64,000 nucleotides of DNA. Source: Shimia sp040225985 (GTDB lineage Bacteria > Pseudomonadota > Alphaproteobacteria > Rhodobacterales > Rhodobacteraceae). The position numbers and the translations under genes were made by a program. Within the stretch, counting starts at the first letter, position 1; each line of letters begins with the position of its first letter. Shown in pieces: positions 27,978-37,601 of the stretch. The DNA lies in assembly GCF_040225985.1 (NCBI RefSeq), contig NZ_JBBPEU010000005.1, forward strand, positions 1 through 64,000. The letters run 5' to 3'. The notes under the pieces were generated by a model, which was not told where the DNA came from, searched no databases, and saw only the letters and a list, made by a program, of their open reading frames with translations.

Positions 27978-29017
27978 TTAACTTTTTTCGCCCTCTGGTG
28001 CGGAAGGTTTGTTTTTGCGGTGCATCGGCCATGCACGGAATTCGACGGGTACTCGCCCTTCGACCCGGTCACTGCGGGGTGACAAACCAAAGCGTTGACG
28101 ATAGGCCCGGCTGAAATGCACCTGGCTGGCAAATCCCGCGGCGATCGCCACTTCGGCGAGCGGCATCTCGGTCTGCGTGACCAGCCCGCGTGCCCTGTCG
28201 AGACGGATATCGCGGTAGTAGAGCGTCGGAGAATTGTTCACATAACGTGTGAACAACCGGTTCAATTGTCTCTGGGACAGTCCAATTGTCCTGCTGATTT
28301 CGGGGATTGATAGCGGTTGTTCCAGGTTCCGTTCCATCAACGTAATCGCGCGTTTCACACTGTCTGGTGCAAGTTGCCCCAGAGGTTCCACGTTACCTGG
28401 GCTTTGCAGGGCACCAAGGGGCCTGACGCTCTGATGAAACACATAGCGCGCGGCCGCATTGGCAAGCGTATTCCCGTGTATCCCCAAAATGATGTGCAGT
28501 GCGAAATCAACCGACGCAGCACCACCACAGCAGGTGATCCAGGGCCATCGAATACAAACAGTTCTTCGCTGGGCACGACATCGGGGTACATCTCGATCAG
28601 TGCGTCGATATGTTCATGATGCACTGTCGCCCTTCGGTCCTTCAGCAGCCCCGCCCGGGCCAGAATAAAAGCGCCGGTATCCAGCGCGCCGAGCGTTCTT
28701 CCTTGCCGCGCCCAGCGCCAAAGGGCGGCTTGCATGGATGGAGTGTTATGCGTTTCGGGCGTCCAACTGGACGACACGATGACAATGTCGAAGCTCAGGT
28801 TCTGCACCTCTGACATCGGGCGTGTCTGCAGCGTTACGCCGTTGCTCGCCGTGCAGAGCCCCCCTTCTGGCGAGGCAAGGGTCCATTTGTAACATGTGCG
28901 CCCGTCCAGATAGTTTGCCGCGCGAAATGGATCCAGAAAGCCCACCGTGGCCACCAAGTTGAAGTTCGGCGTCACAATAATCAGAAGTTCTAGAACTTTT
29001 TAGGCACTCTCCTTCAT
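27978..29017 (-). pseudogene. GlxA-type AraC regulator, frameshifted and with early stop
   Basis: Two frames rebuild a regulator with an N-terminal DJ-1/PfpI-like domain (VATVGFLDPFRAANYLDGR, LGALDTGAFILARAGLL) and a C-terminal AraC helix-turn-helix (PLSIPEISRTIGLSQRQLNR, AEVAIAAGFASQVHFSRAYR). The join is near 28539-28543 (FVFDGP to ITCCGGAASVDF, one base lost). Upstream, ATG at 29017 is in phase but followed by TAA at codon 6 (29000-29002); a GTG at 28975 is the other possible start. Relatives such as CdhR and GbdR control carnitine and glycine-betaine catabolism, matching the enzymes beside it. Confidence 0.8.
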
Positions 29018-29252
29018 CAGGAAGACCAGCGTAGGCAAAGGTCGCCGGAATGCAAGAATGCAAACAGGTGTCGCTGTTCCAACGTTTCATACTTTGCGGA
29101 AAAGGCCGGTATGTTATCGAATGAATAAATATCGCGTGAGGTTACGGACGCTGCGCGGTCGTGACGTGCCTGCAGCCTTGCATTTAAGAGTAGAACTCCT
29201 CAGGTTGTTCTCTGACCCGACCACCGCATTCACCGATCACACGGAGACCTTG

Positions 29253-29918
29253 ATGGCTAACCTGTTTCAAATGGCCCGAACAGTCGCTCTAAGTTGCGCA
29301 TTTGCGCTGCCTGCAGGTCTGTCATTGGCCGATGCAAAAAAGGTGTACTGGCAGGATTTGATGGTCGCTGCAGAACCGATCGAAAACCCGTTTGCCAAAC
29401 TGGAGACGGAGCAACTTCAGAGACTCGCAAGGCTCTTGCGATACGAGACAGAACAACCCGGTGTGCTGGATGTTGAGATCAAAGAAGAAATAAAGACTCT
29501 GAGGTCCGGCCTGGCCGCCGAAGGGCTGGATGTCGACTGGCTTTTCGAACAGCGCCTGATTATCATGGCGGCTAACGAAAAGGCGAATACGCAGCCGAAC
29601 GAAGAATTGGTTGGCAAAGAGATCAAACTGGCAGGATATGTCCTGCCGCTGGAATTCAATGGCCTCAGAGCGACAGAATTCCTGCTGGTCCCAACGGTTG
29701 GCGCCTGTATCCATGTGCCACCACCCCCTGCCAACCAGATGGTGTATGTGACCTATCCCAAGGGTGTCGAACTGACCGGCCTTTATGACCCGGTCTGGAT
29801 CGAAGGGCCGCTGGAATCCGAAATCCTGAACCATGACATCACCTATTCGGATGGTGCAGGTGAAGTGACGGTGAGCTACAAAATGGTGGCCGATTCCGTG
29901 CTGGAATACAGCCAGTAA
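29253..29918 (+). CDS. DUF3299 family exported protein
   Basis: A 221-residue protein with a signal peptide (TVALSCAFALPAGLSLA). The C-terminal half is the DUF3299 domain: KEIKLAGYVLPLEFNGLRAT, then EFLLVPTVGACIHVPPPPAN and QMVYVTYPKGVELTGLYDPV. The Cys-Ile-His-Val-Pro-Pro stretch is the family hallmark and may bind metal. The function is unknown. The ATG at 29253 follows GGAGACCTT. It is the first intact gene after the decayed island and is transcribed alone. Confidence 0.85.
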   Translation: MANLFQMARTVALSCAFALPAGLSLADAKKVYWQDLMVAAEPIENPFAKLETEQLQRLARLLRYETEQPGVLDVEIKEEIKTLRSGLAAEGLDVDWLFEQRLIIMAANEKANTQPNEELVGKEIKLAGYVLPLEFNGLRATEFLLVPTVGACIHVPPPPANQMVYVTYPKGVELTGLYDPVWIEGPLESEILNHDITYSDGAGEVTVSYKMVADSVLEYSQ

Positions 29919-30039
29919 CGCGCGACCGACGGAGACCTGGTTGTTTAGGCTGCATGTGCGCGCCTTTAAAACCATAGCCATTTGACGTGCCCCGAGGAAC
30001 GGGCTATCCCGCCGTTCTTGTTTAAGTACGGAGCAGGAC

Positions 30040-30951
30040 ATGGGACGCAAGCGCAAAGGGCGTGATATCTCGGGGTGGCTGATCGTTGACAAGCCGGCCG
30101 GCATGACGTCGACCTCGGTCGTCAACAAGGTCCGCTGGGCCATGGATGCGAAAAAGGCTGGTCACGCCGGCACGCTGGATCCTGATGCCACGGGCGTTCT
30201 GGCTGTCGCGTTGGGAGAGGCCACAAAGACGGTGCCCTACATCACCGATGCGCTGAAATGCTACGAATTCACCGTCCGGTTGGGACAGGCGACAAACACG
30301 GACGATGCCGAAGGTGAAGTGATCGCATCATCAGATATCCGCCCGTCGGACGAAGAGATCAAAGGCGCGTTGGGCGCGTTCGTCGGAGATATCCAGCAGG
30401 TGCCCCCAAAGTTCAGCGCCGTAAAGATCGACGGACAACGCGCTTACAAACTCGCGCGGGACGGGGAGGATGTGGAAATCGCGGCACGTTCCCTTTGGGT
30501 CGAGTCGCTGGTCATGCTGGACCGCGAAGACGAGGATCATGTCCTTCTGGAACTGGTCTGCGGCAAAGGCGGCTATGTACGCTCCGTCGCGCGGGACCTA
30601 GGCGAAGTGCTGGGCTGCTATGGACATGTCCGCGAGCTGAGGCGCGTGTGGTCGGGGCCGTTTGTGGCCTCGGAAGGTGTATCGATTGAACAGATCGACG
30701 AGCTGGCAAAAACCACGCAGCTTGATGAATTTCTGTATCCCCTCGAAGTCGCGCTGGACGACTTGCCCGAGGTGAAATGCACCTCAGAGGGTGCGGTGCG
30801 GCTGCGCAACGGTAACCCGGGCATGGTCATCGCCCACGATGTAGATTATGGCGACGAGGCTTGGGCCTCTTTCGAAGGGCAAGCTGTGGCGGTGGGTGTT
30901 TTCAAGTCGGGTGAGTTGCACCCCAATCGTGTCTTTGTCCTGCCAGAGTAA
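30040..30951 (+). CDS. truB: tRNA pseudouridine-55 synthase
   Basis: A 303-residue enzyme that makes pseudouridine 55 in the T-loop of tRNAs. The start has GWLIVDKPAGMTSTSVVNKV, and the catalytic Asp lies in KAGHAGTLDPDATGVLAVAL. The RNA-contact motif YEFTVRLGQATNTDDAEGE and the late KGGYVRSVARDLGEVLG complete the family pattern. GGAGCAG precedes the ATG. Its stop overlaps the DUF1643 start by one base (TAATG). Confidence 0.96.
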   Translation: MGRKRKGRDISGWLIVDKPAGMTSTSVVNKVRWAMDAKKAGHAGTLDPDATGVLAVALGEATKTVPYITDALKCYEFTVRLGQATNTDDAEGEVIASSDIRPSDEEIKGALGAFVGDIQQVPPKFSAVKIDGQRAYKLARDGEDVEIAARSLWVESLVMLDREDEDHVLLELVCGKGGYVRSVARDLGEVLGCYGHVRELRRVWSGPFVASEGVSIEQIDELAKTTQLDEFLYPLEVALDDLPEVKCTSEGAVRLRNGNPGMVIAHDVDYGDEAWASFEGQAVAVGVFKSGELHPNRVFVLPE

Positions 30952-31505
30952 TGTCGGCCGACAAACGGTCCGGAAAGCCCATGATACGCAAGGAATTTCA
31001 AAAAGGTGATGCGGCCTCGTATGCGGAGTATTCCGCATGCGGCACGTATCGCTATTCCTTGACCCGCCTCTGGGACGAGGCTGCACCACGTGTCGCCTTT
31101 GTAATGCTGAACCCTTCGAAAGCGACCGAACGGGATAACGACCCTACCATTGAACGCTGCGAACGGCGCGCGCGGGCATTGGGGTTCGGAGGATTTCGGG
31201 CGGTGAACATCTTTGCTCTGCGCGAAACGGACCCTGCGAAACTGCGCAAACATCCGGCACCCGAAGGTGAAGAAAACGCCGACGCCGTCCTTGCGGCATG
31301 TGACTGGGCGGATCAGGTGATCGCGGCCTGGGGCGCGCATGGCGACCTTCACGGACAGGGGACACGGGTTCGCGACATGCTGTTTCGCACGGGAAGGCCG
31401 ATCCATTGTCTCGGGGTCACAAAGCACGGGCATCCGCGGCATCCGCTATATATCGCCTATGCGCAACATCCCGTGCTCTGGAATATGGCGGGCAAGACCT
31501 GTTAA
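30951..31505 (+). CDS. DUF1643 domain protein
   Basis: A 184-residue protein of the DUF1643 family. The family block VAFVMLNPSKATERDNDPTI is at about residues 48-67, followed by RRARALGFGGFRAVNIFALR and a C-terminal HGHPRHPLYI. No biochemical function is established. Its start overlaps truB by one base. A second ATG ten codons later (30981) is also possible. Confidence 0.8.
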   Translation: MSADKRSGKPMIRKEFQKGDAASYAEYSACGTYRYSLTRLWDEAAPRVAFVMLNPSKATERDNDPTIERCERRARALGFGGFRAVNIFALRETDPAKLRKHPAPEGEENADAVLAACDWADQVIAAWGAHGDLHGQGTRVRDMLFRTGRPIHCLGVTKHGHPRHPLYIAYAQHPVLWNMAGKTC

Positions 31506-31581
31506 CCAACTGAATCAAAACTGCTTTACCTATATGCTCCGCCACGTCCTTATTCCGTGGGGCGTTTTGTGGAGTGGTGTT

Positions 31582-32619
31582 ATGTTGATGTTTGCGGGTT
31601 TGTTGGGCCTGATGGCGGCGGGTGCGGCCGCAATGGTTGTCTTTGATGATGACACGTCTCAGGTCGAAGACGATCAGATGGGCGCGCAGCGGGAAGAGGC
31701 CGAGCCCCTCTCGGAAGAAGAAGCCGCCCAAAACCTTGTTGATTTGGTTGAGGGCGGTTCAGAGCCCACCGCAGATTTGTCGATCGGAGTCGAACAGGAA
31801 GACCTGATGGCCGATGAGGCAGAAAACCAGATCATCGGCGGTACAGGGCAAGCAGATGACATCGACGGCGGTGCCGGGCATGACCAGATCAATGGATATG
31901 CCGGCAATGACACATTGGAAGGTTTGGTAGGCGAAGATCACCTTTATGGCGACGCGGGCGCGGATGTTTTGTCTGGTGGGGGGGATGCCGACATTCTGCA
32001 CGGCGAGTCCGACAATGACACCTTGCTTGGAGGAGAGGGGAATGACTCGTTATTCGGGCATTTCGGTGCGGATGTGCTGGACGGGCAAACGGGTGCGGAC
32101 TCGCTGCACGGTGGTTTCGGGGACGACACCTTGGACGGTGGCGCAGACGCAGATGCGCTGCATGGTGGGTATGATGATGACCTTCTGAGCGGGGGCGAAG
32201 GTGAAGACACCTTGTTTGGCGGCGAAGGTGACGACCTCCTGTATGATGGGGATGCTCAAGTGGATTTCCTGAATGGTGGTGACGGAGATGATACCATTAT
32301 CGCCGGACAGTCGGACATCCTGACCGGCGGCAGCGGGCAGGACAGCTTTTGCCTGGCCGACTGGCAATCCGGCGGAGAAAGCGTCATCATCATGGATTTC
32401 AACGTGGAAGAGGACCAGTTGGTCTTTCTTAAGGACGACATAGAAGACGACAACCCCACCTTCGAAATTGAACAGGATCGGGATAGACCCAACCAGAGCC
32501 GTGTGTTCCTTGACGGCGAGCAGGTTGCACTGATTAACAGCATTGGGGAGTTCTCGGCAGAAAACATCAGTTACGCACCCAACCAGATCCTTGATCATGT
32601 TGGGCCGGTGCGCTCTTGA
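31582..32619 (+). CDS. membrane-anchored RTX calcium-binding repeat protein
   Basis: A 345-residue acidic protein. Residues 1-22 form one hydrophobic helix (MLMFAGLLGLMAAGAAAMVV) and an Asp/Glu-rich linker follows. About residues 90-250 hold some eighteen RTX nonapeptides of the GGxGxDxL type, for example GGEGNDSLF, GGFGDDTLDGG and GGEGDDLLY. The end is a beta-rich cap (VIIMDFNVEEDQLVFL). RTX repeats form Ca-filled parallel beta rolls outside the cell. ATG at 31582 is chosen for its GGAG seven bases upstream; an ATG at 31534 is also in frame. Confidence 0.8.
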   Translation: MLMFAGLLGLMAAGAAAMVVFDDDTSQVEDDQMGAQREEAEPLSEEEAAQNLVDLVEGGSEPTADLSIGVEQEDLMADEAENQIIGGTGQADDIDGGAGHDQINGYAGNDTLEGLVGEDHLYGDAGADVLSGGGDADILHGESDNDTLLGGEGNDSLFGHFGADVLDGQTGADSLHGGFGDDTLDGGADADALHGGYDDDLLSGGEGEDTLFGGEGDDLLYDGDAQVDFLNGGDGDDTIIAGQSDILTGGSGQDSFCLADWQSGGESVIIMDFNVEEDQLVFLKDDIEDDNPTFEIEQDRDRPNQSRVFLDGEQVALINSIGEFSAENISYAPNQILDHVGPVRS

Positions 32620-32762
32620 TGGGCGATTACCGCTTCCAATTCTTGTGAAACTGCCCTATACGCCCCCATCCGATCCGGGAATCTCTTGGGCGGATATCTC
32701 CACGGACCTTGCTGGACGACATCCCGGCTTGTGCCCTTAACCTTCAATCATAGGAGACCCCG

Positions 32763-33032
32763 ATGTCGATCACTGTTGAAGAAAAAGCCCGCGTCATGGC
32801 GGAATTCGCAACCAAAGAAGGCGACACCGGTTCGCCCGAAGTACAGGTTGCCATCCTGTCGTCTCGCATCGCGACCCTGACCGAACACTTCAAAACCCAC
32901 AAGAAAGACAACCACGGCCGCCGTGGTCTTTTGAAGATGGTTGCTCAGCGCCGTAAGCTGCTCGACTATCTCAAGGGTAAAGATGAAGCGCGTTATCAGG
33001 ACCTGATCAAACGCCTCGGCCTGCGTCGCTAA
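32763..33032 (+). CDS. rpsO: 30S ribosomal protein S15
   Basis: The 89-residue S15 protein that binds the central domain of 16S rRNA: GDTGSPEVQVAILSSRIATL, then HFKTHKKDNHGRRGLLKMVA, then RRKLLDYLKGKDEARYQDLI. Full length and well conserved. TAGGAGACCCCG precedes the ATG. It usually neighbours pnp; here a convergent SGNH gene lies between them. Confidence 0.98.
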   Translation: MSITVEEKARVMAEFATKEGDTGSPEVQVAILSSRIATLTEHFKTHKKDNHGRRGLLKMVAQRRKLLDYLKGKDEARYQDLIKRLGLRR

Positions 33033-33057
33033 GACTGCGAAAGCTGCACAAGACTTG

Positions 33058-33090
33058 GGCCGCGACCTGCAAGGGTGGCGGCCTTTTTCT
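33058..33090 (+). terminator. rho-independent terminator after rpsO
   Basis: GGCCGC (33058-33063) pairs with GCGGCC (33078-33083) over a 14-base loop, and TTTTTCTTT follows. Confidence 0.7.
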
Positions 33091-33107
33091 TTGCCCTTGT
33101 GGCGGTC

Positions 33108-33794
33108 TCAGTTCCGTGTGGGGTCGTTTTCTCGGATCACGTCGGCCACGCGCTTGCCGATTTCCCGGCTGGCTTTAAGCGATGGGTGGATCATGTCCAC
33201 GCCGTGAAAGGACCGGTCCCCATAAGGCACAAGATCCGCCAGCGATACAAAGTATACATCGGGCAGGATCTCGGCCAGCTTGGAAATCCGTGCCTCAAGC
33301 GCATCGCCGTCGTCCCGACATGCGTCTATCATCGACCCGACGCCGGGGCTGCGCAAGTAACCGATATATACTACTTTTGACCCGGCCTTGCGTGCGGTGT
33401 CGACAAGGCGCGGGATTTCCCCGCGGCGCCCGTCTGGCGAGATCATTTTGCGCATCCGTTTGTCACAGCTTACACATCCGCAGCCCAACCACAGATCATT
33501 GCCTCCGCCGTTCATGATGACCCAGTCCCAATCGCCCCTGGTCAACTGATTGCCGATCCTCATCCCGAAGGCGCCGGTCAGGGGCAGCTTGTAAACGATG
33601 CGCGCGCCACTCACAGAGTTGTTCAAAACGGGTTCTTCCAGCTCGCGGGCAACATTGTGCGCGATCGAACGGGCGGAGATCCCGTGCCAGGCCATCAGGC
33701 TGTCCCCTATGGCGAGAATCCGCGCGTTGCCCTCGGCCTGGGCCGTAGTACCGAAAAGGAGAACGATTGAGAGAAAAAATGCAGAAAATTTCAT
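33108..33794 (-). CDS. exported SGNH/GDSL-type hydrolase
   Basis: A 228-residue protein with a signal peptide (SAFFLSIVLLFGTTAQAEG). The SGNH blocks are ILAIGDSLMAWHG (nucleophile Ser), NNSVSGARI, IMNGGGNDLW (Asn of block III) and DMIHPS (Asp and His of block V). Members are esterases, lipases or acyl-polysaccharide deacylases. An insert, GCGCVSCDKRM, has three cysteines and could bind metal or form a disulfide. It is convergent with rpsO and divergent from pnp. Confidence 0.85.
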   Translation of the reverse strand: MKFSAFFLSIVLLFGTTAQAEGNARILAIGDSLMAWHGISARSIAHNVARELEEPVLNNSVSGARIVYKLPLTGAFGMRIGNQLTRGDWDWVIMNGGGNDLWLGCGCVSCDKRMRKMISPDGRRGEIPRLVDTARKAGSKVVYIGYLRSPGVGSMIDACRDDGDALEARISKLAEILPDVYFVSLADLVPYGDRSFHGVDMIHPSLKASREIGKRVADVIRENDPTRN

Positions 33795-34001
33795 GATATC
33801 CGACGCTGTTACAATGCCGTTGTCTATCCTGCCCTATTTGGTGTTCTCGTGAAGGATGCACAAAGGATATTTTAAGGCAATCTTGTGGCTGGCAATGGGT
33901 AGCTCACTTTTGAGTTTTCAAATCCGCCTTTTTCAGCTAAGTGCCGAACATCTGAGACGTGGTGTTCGGACCTTGACACCGTGAAAGAAGATAAAGAGGT
34001 C

Positions 34002-34057
34002 GGCGGCAATGGGGCCGCCATATGCAACGGGAGACCCGGAGGGCCGGGAGTGCTCCC
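34002..34057 (+). promoter_or_regulatory. two stem-loops in the pnp leader
   Basis: GGCGGC/GCCGCC (34002-34007 with 34014-34019) and a nested hairpin, GGGAG/CTCCC (34029-34033 with 34053-34057) enclosing CCCGG/CCGGG (34035-34039 with 34044-34048), lie directly before the ribosome site AGGA at 34062-34065. In E. coli the pnp leader hairpin is cut by RNase III and PNPase to autoregulate. A similar role here is inference. Confidence 0.5.
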
Positions 34058-34072
34058 AACTAGGAATACATG

Positions 34073-36223
<2,151 letters not shown>

Positions 36224-36247
36224 TCTTTTCGCTCATAGAAAATTCGG

Positions 36248-36281
36248 AAAACCCCGGCTTCGTGCCGGGGTTTTCTTTTTT
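36248..36281 (+). terminator. rho-independent terminator after pnp
   Basis: AAAACCCCGGC pairs with GCCGGGGTTTT around the loop TTCGT, and TCTTTTTT follows. A strong, perfect stem of 11 base pairs. Confidence 0.93.
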
Positions 36282-36337
36282 GGCCATGCGCATGTTGTGT
36301 GAGGACATTGTTGGAAATCCCTTGACGAACCTATGGC

Positions 36338-36381
36338 TGGTCTATACCAAACTCTAAAATTGGTAATAAGATATTACCAAT
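36338..36381. promoter_or_regulatory. two TGGT-N-ACCA palindromes upstream of the lactate dehydrogenase gene
   Basis: TGGTCTATACCA (36338-36349) and ATTGGTAATAAGATATTACCAAT (36359-36381; the second has two perfect 10-base arms around AGA) both show the TGGT…ACCA half-sites of FadR/LldR-type GntR regulators. The first overlaps a likely promoter -10 region: TTGACG at 36322-36327 is 15 bases before TATACC. The gene starts 20 bases after the second site. Repression relieved by lactate is a reasonable inference; the regulator gene is not in this window. Confidence 0.65.
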
Positions 36382-36401
36382 AAACCCACTTGGAGTGATC
36401 C

Positions 36402-37550
36402 ATGCGACTGACCGATTGCCATAATTTTCAGGATTTTCGCCGACTTGCGAAGAAACGACTGCCGGGACCAATCTTTCATTACATTGACGGTGCCGCCGAT
36501 GATGAAATCACTTATCGTCGGAATACGACAGCGTTTGATGATGTCGATCTGGTGCCAAACGTTCTGAACGGCGTTGAAAGCGTCGATATGTCGGTTGAGG
36601 TTATGGGGCAAAAGCTCGATATGCCGATCTACTGCGCGCCGACTGCGTTGCAGCGTCTATTCCACCATGAAGGAGAGCGCGCTGTCGCAAAGGCCGCCAC
36701 CAAATATGGTACGATGTTCGGAGTGTCGTCGTTGGCTACGGTAACGGTCGAAGAGATCGAAAAGCTCGCACCCGGACCGAAAATGTTCCAGTTCTACTTT
36801 CACAAGGACCGGGGATTGAACGACGCATTGCTGGAACGTGCGCGTGCCGCGAATTTCAACGTTATGGCGTTGACCGTAGATACAATCACCGGCGGCAACA
36901 GAGAACGCGATCTGCGCACAGGATTTACCTCTCCGCCGAAACTGACACCTGCATCGGCGCTCAGTTTTGCAACACACCCGGCCTGGGCTTGGAATTTCTT
37001 CACCAAAGAGAAATTCGACATGCCCCATCTGTCCGGGCATGTTTCGGCGGGGACCAACCTTGCCGTGTCGGTCGGCGAATACTTCTCGACGATGCTGGAC
37101 CAGTCGATGAACTGGAAAGACGCCGAGAAACTTTGTGCGCAGTGGAACGGCCAGTTTGCGCTGAAGGGGATCATGAGCGTTGAGGATGCGAAACGTGCCG
37201 TGGATATCGGATGCACCGGCATCATGGTCTCGAATCATGGCGGGCGGCAGCTTGACGGAAGCCGCGCACCGTTCGATCAACTGGCCGAGATTTGTGATGC
37301 AGTCGGTGATAAGATCGACGTAATTTGCGAAGGCGGAATCCAACGCGGCACGCATGTGATGAAGGCCCTGTCGGTAGGTGCCAAGGCATGTTCGGGCGGG
37401 CGGCTATATCTTTATGCCCTTGCCGCCGCCGGGCAGGCCGGGGTCGAGCGCGCGCTGGGCAACCTGCGGACCGAAATTGAACGCGACATGAAACTGATGG
37501 GGGTCACCAGTCTTGACCAACTCAGCCGAAATAATCTGCGCTGGCGTTAA
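36402..37550 (+). CDS. lldD: FMN-dependent alpha-hydroxy acid dehydrogenase (L-lactate type)
   Basis: A 382-residue TIM-barrel flavoprotein. The catalytic His is in GIMVSNHGGRQLDGSRAP. FMN phosphate-binding sequence is GGIQRGTHVMKAL, and ALTVDTITGGNRERDLRTGF marks the core. It oxidises L-lactate or a related 2-hydroxy acid and feeds electrons to quinone or oxygen. Other family members (glycolate, mandelate) cannot be excluded, but the operator type upstream favours lactate. TGGAGTG precedes the ATG. It is a single-gene unit. Confidence 0.85.
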   Translation: MRLTDCHNFQDFRRLAKKRLPGPIFHYIDGAADDEITYRRNTTAFDDVDLVPNVLNGVESVDMSVEVMGQKLDMPIYCAPTALQRLFHHEGERAVAKAATKYGTMFGVSSLATVTVEEIEKLAPGPKMFQFYFHKDRGLNDALLERARAANFNVMALTVDTITGGNRERDLRTGFTSPPKLTPASALSFATHPAWAWNFFTKEKFDMPHLSGHVSAGTNLAVSVGEYFSTMLDQSMNWKDAEKLCAQWNGQFALKGIMSVEDAKRAVDIGCTGIMVSNHGGRQLDGSRAPFDQLAEICDAVGDKIDVICEGGIQRGTHVMKALSVGAKACSGGRLYLYALAAAGQAGVERALGNLRTEIERDMKLMGVTSLDQLSRNNLRWR

Positions 37551-37565
37551 GACTGTCTGAAACAG

Positions 37566-37600
37566 AAAGGCCCCAATGTGTGATGGGTTGGGGCCTTTTC
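37566..37600. terminator. terminator after the lactate dehydrogenase gene
   Basis: AAAGGCCCCA (37566-37575) pairs with TGGGGCCTTT (37589-37598), followed by TCTTTA on the plus strand. The A-rich side may also help to end the convergent RTX gene. Confidence 0.85.
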
Positions 37601-37601
37601 T

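Noticed and set aside
19639..29017. Explaining all lesions of the island as sequencing error
   Set aside because: Not excluded, since many are in short homopolymers, but five are base substitutions to stops and the flanking 50 kb shows no such errors in some 50 genes, so true decay is favoured.
31850..32300. Regular short DNA repeats that could suggest a CRISPR or satellite array
   Set aside because: The period is 27 bases and codes for RTX nonapeptides; the copies vary at wobble positions, so it is protein repeat sequence. The same applies to 37980-38290.
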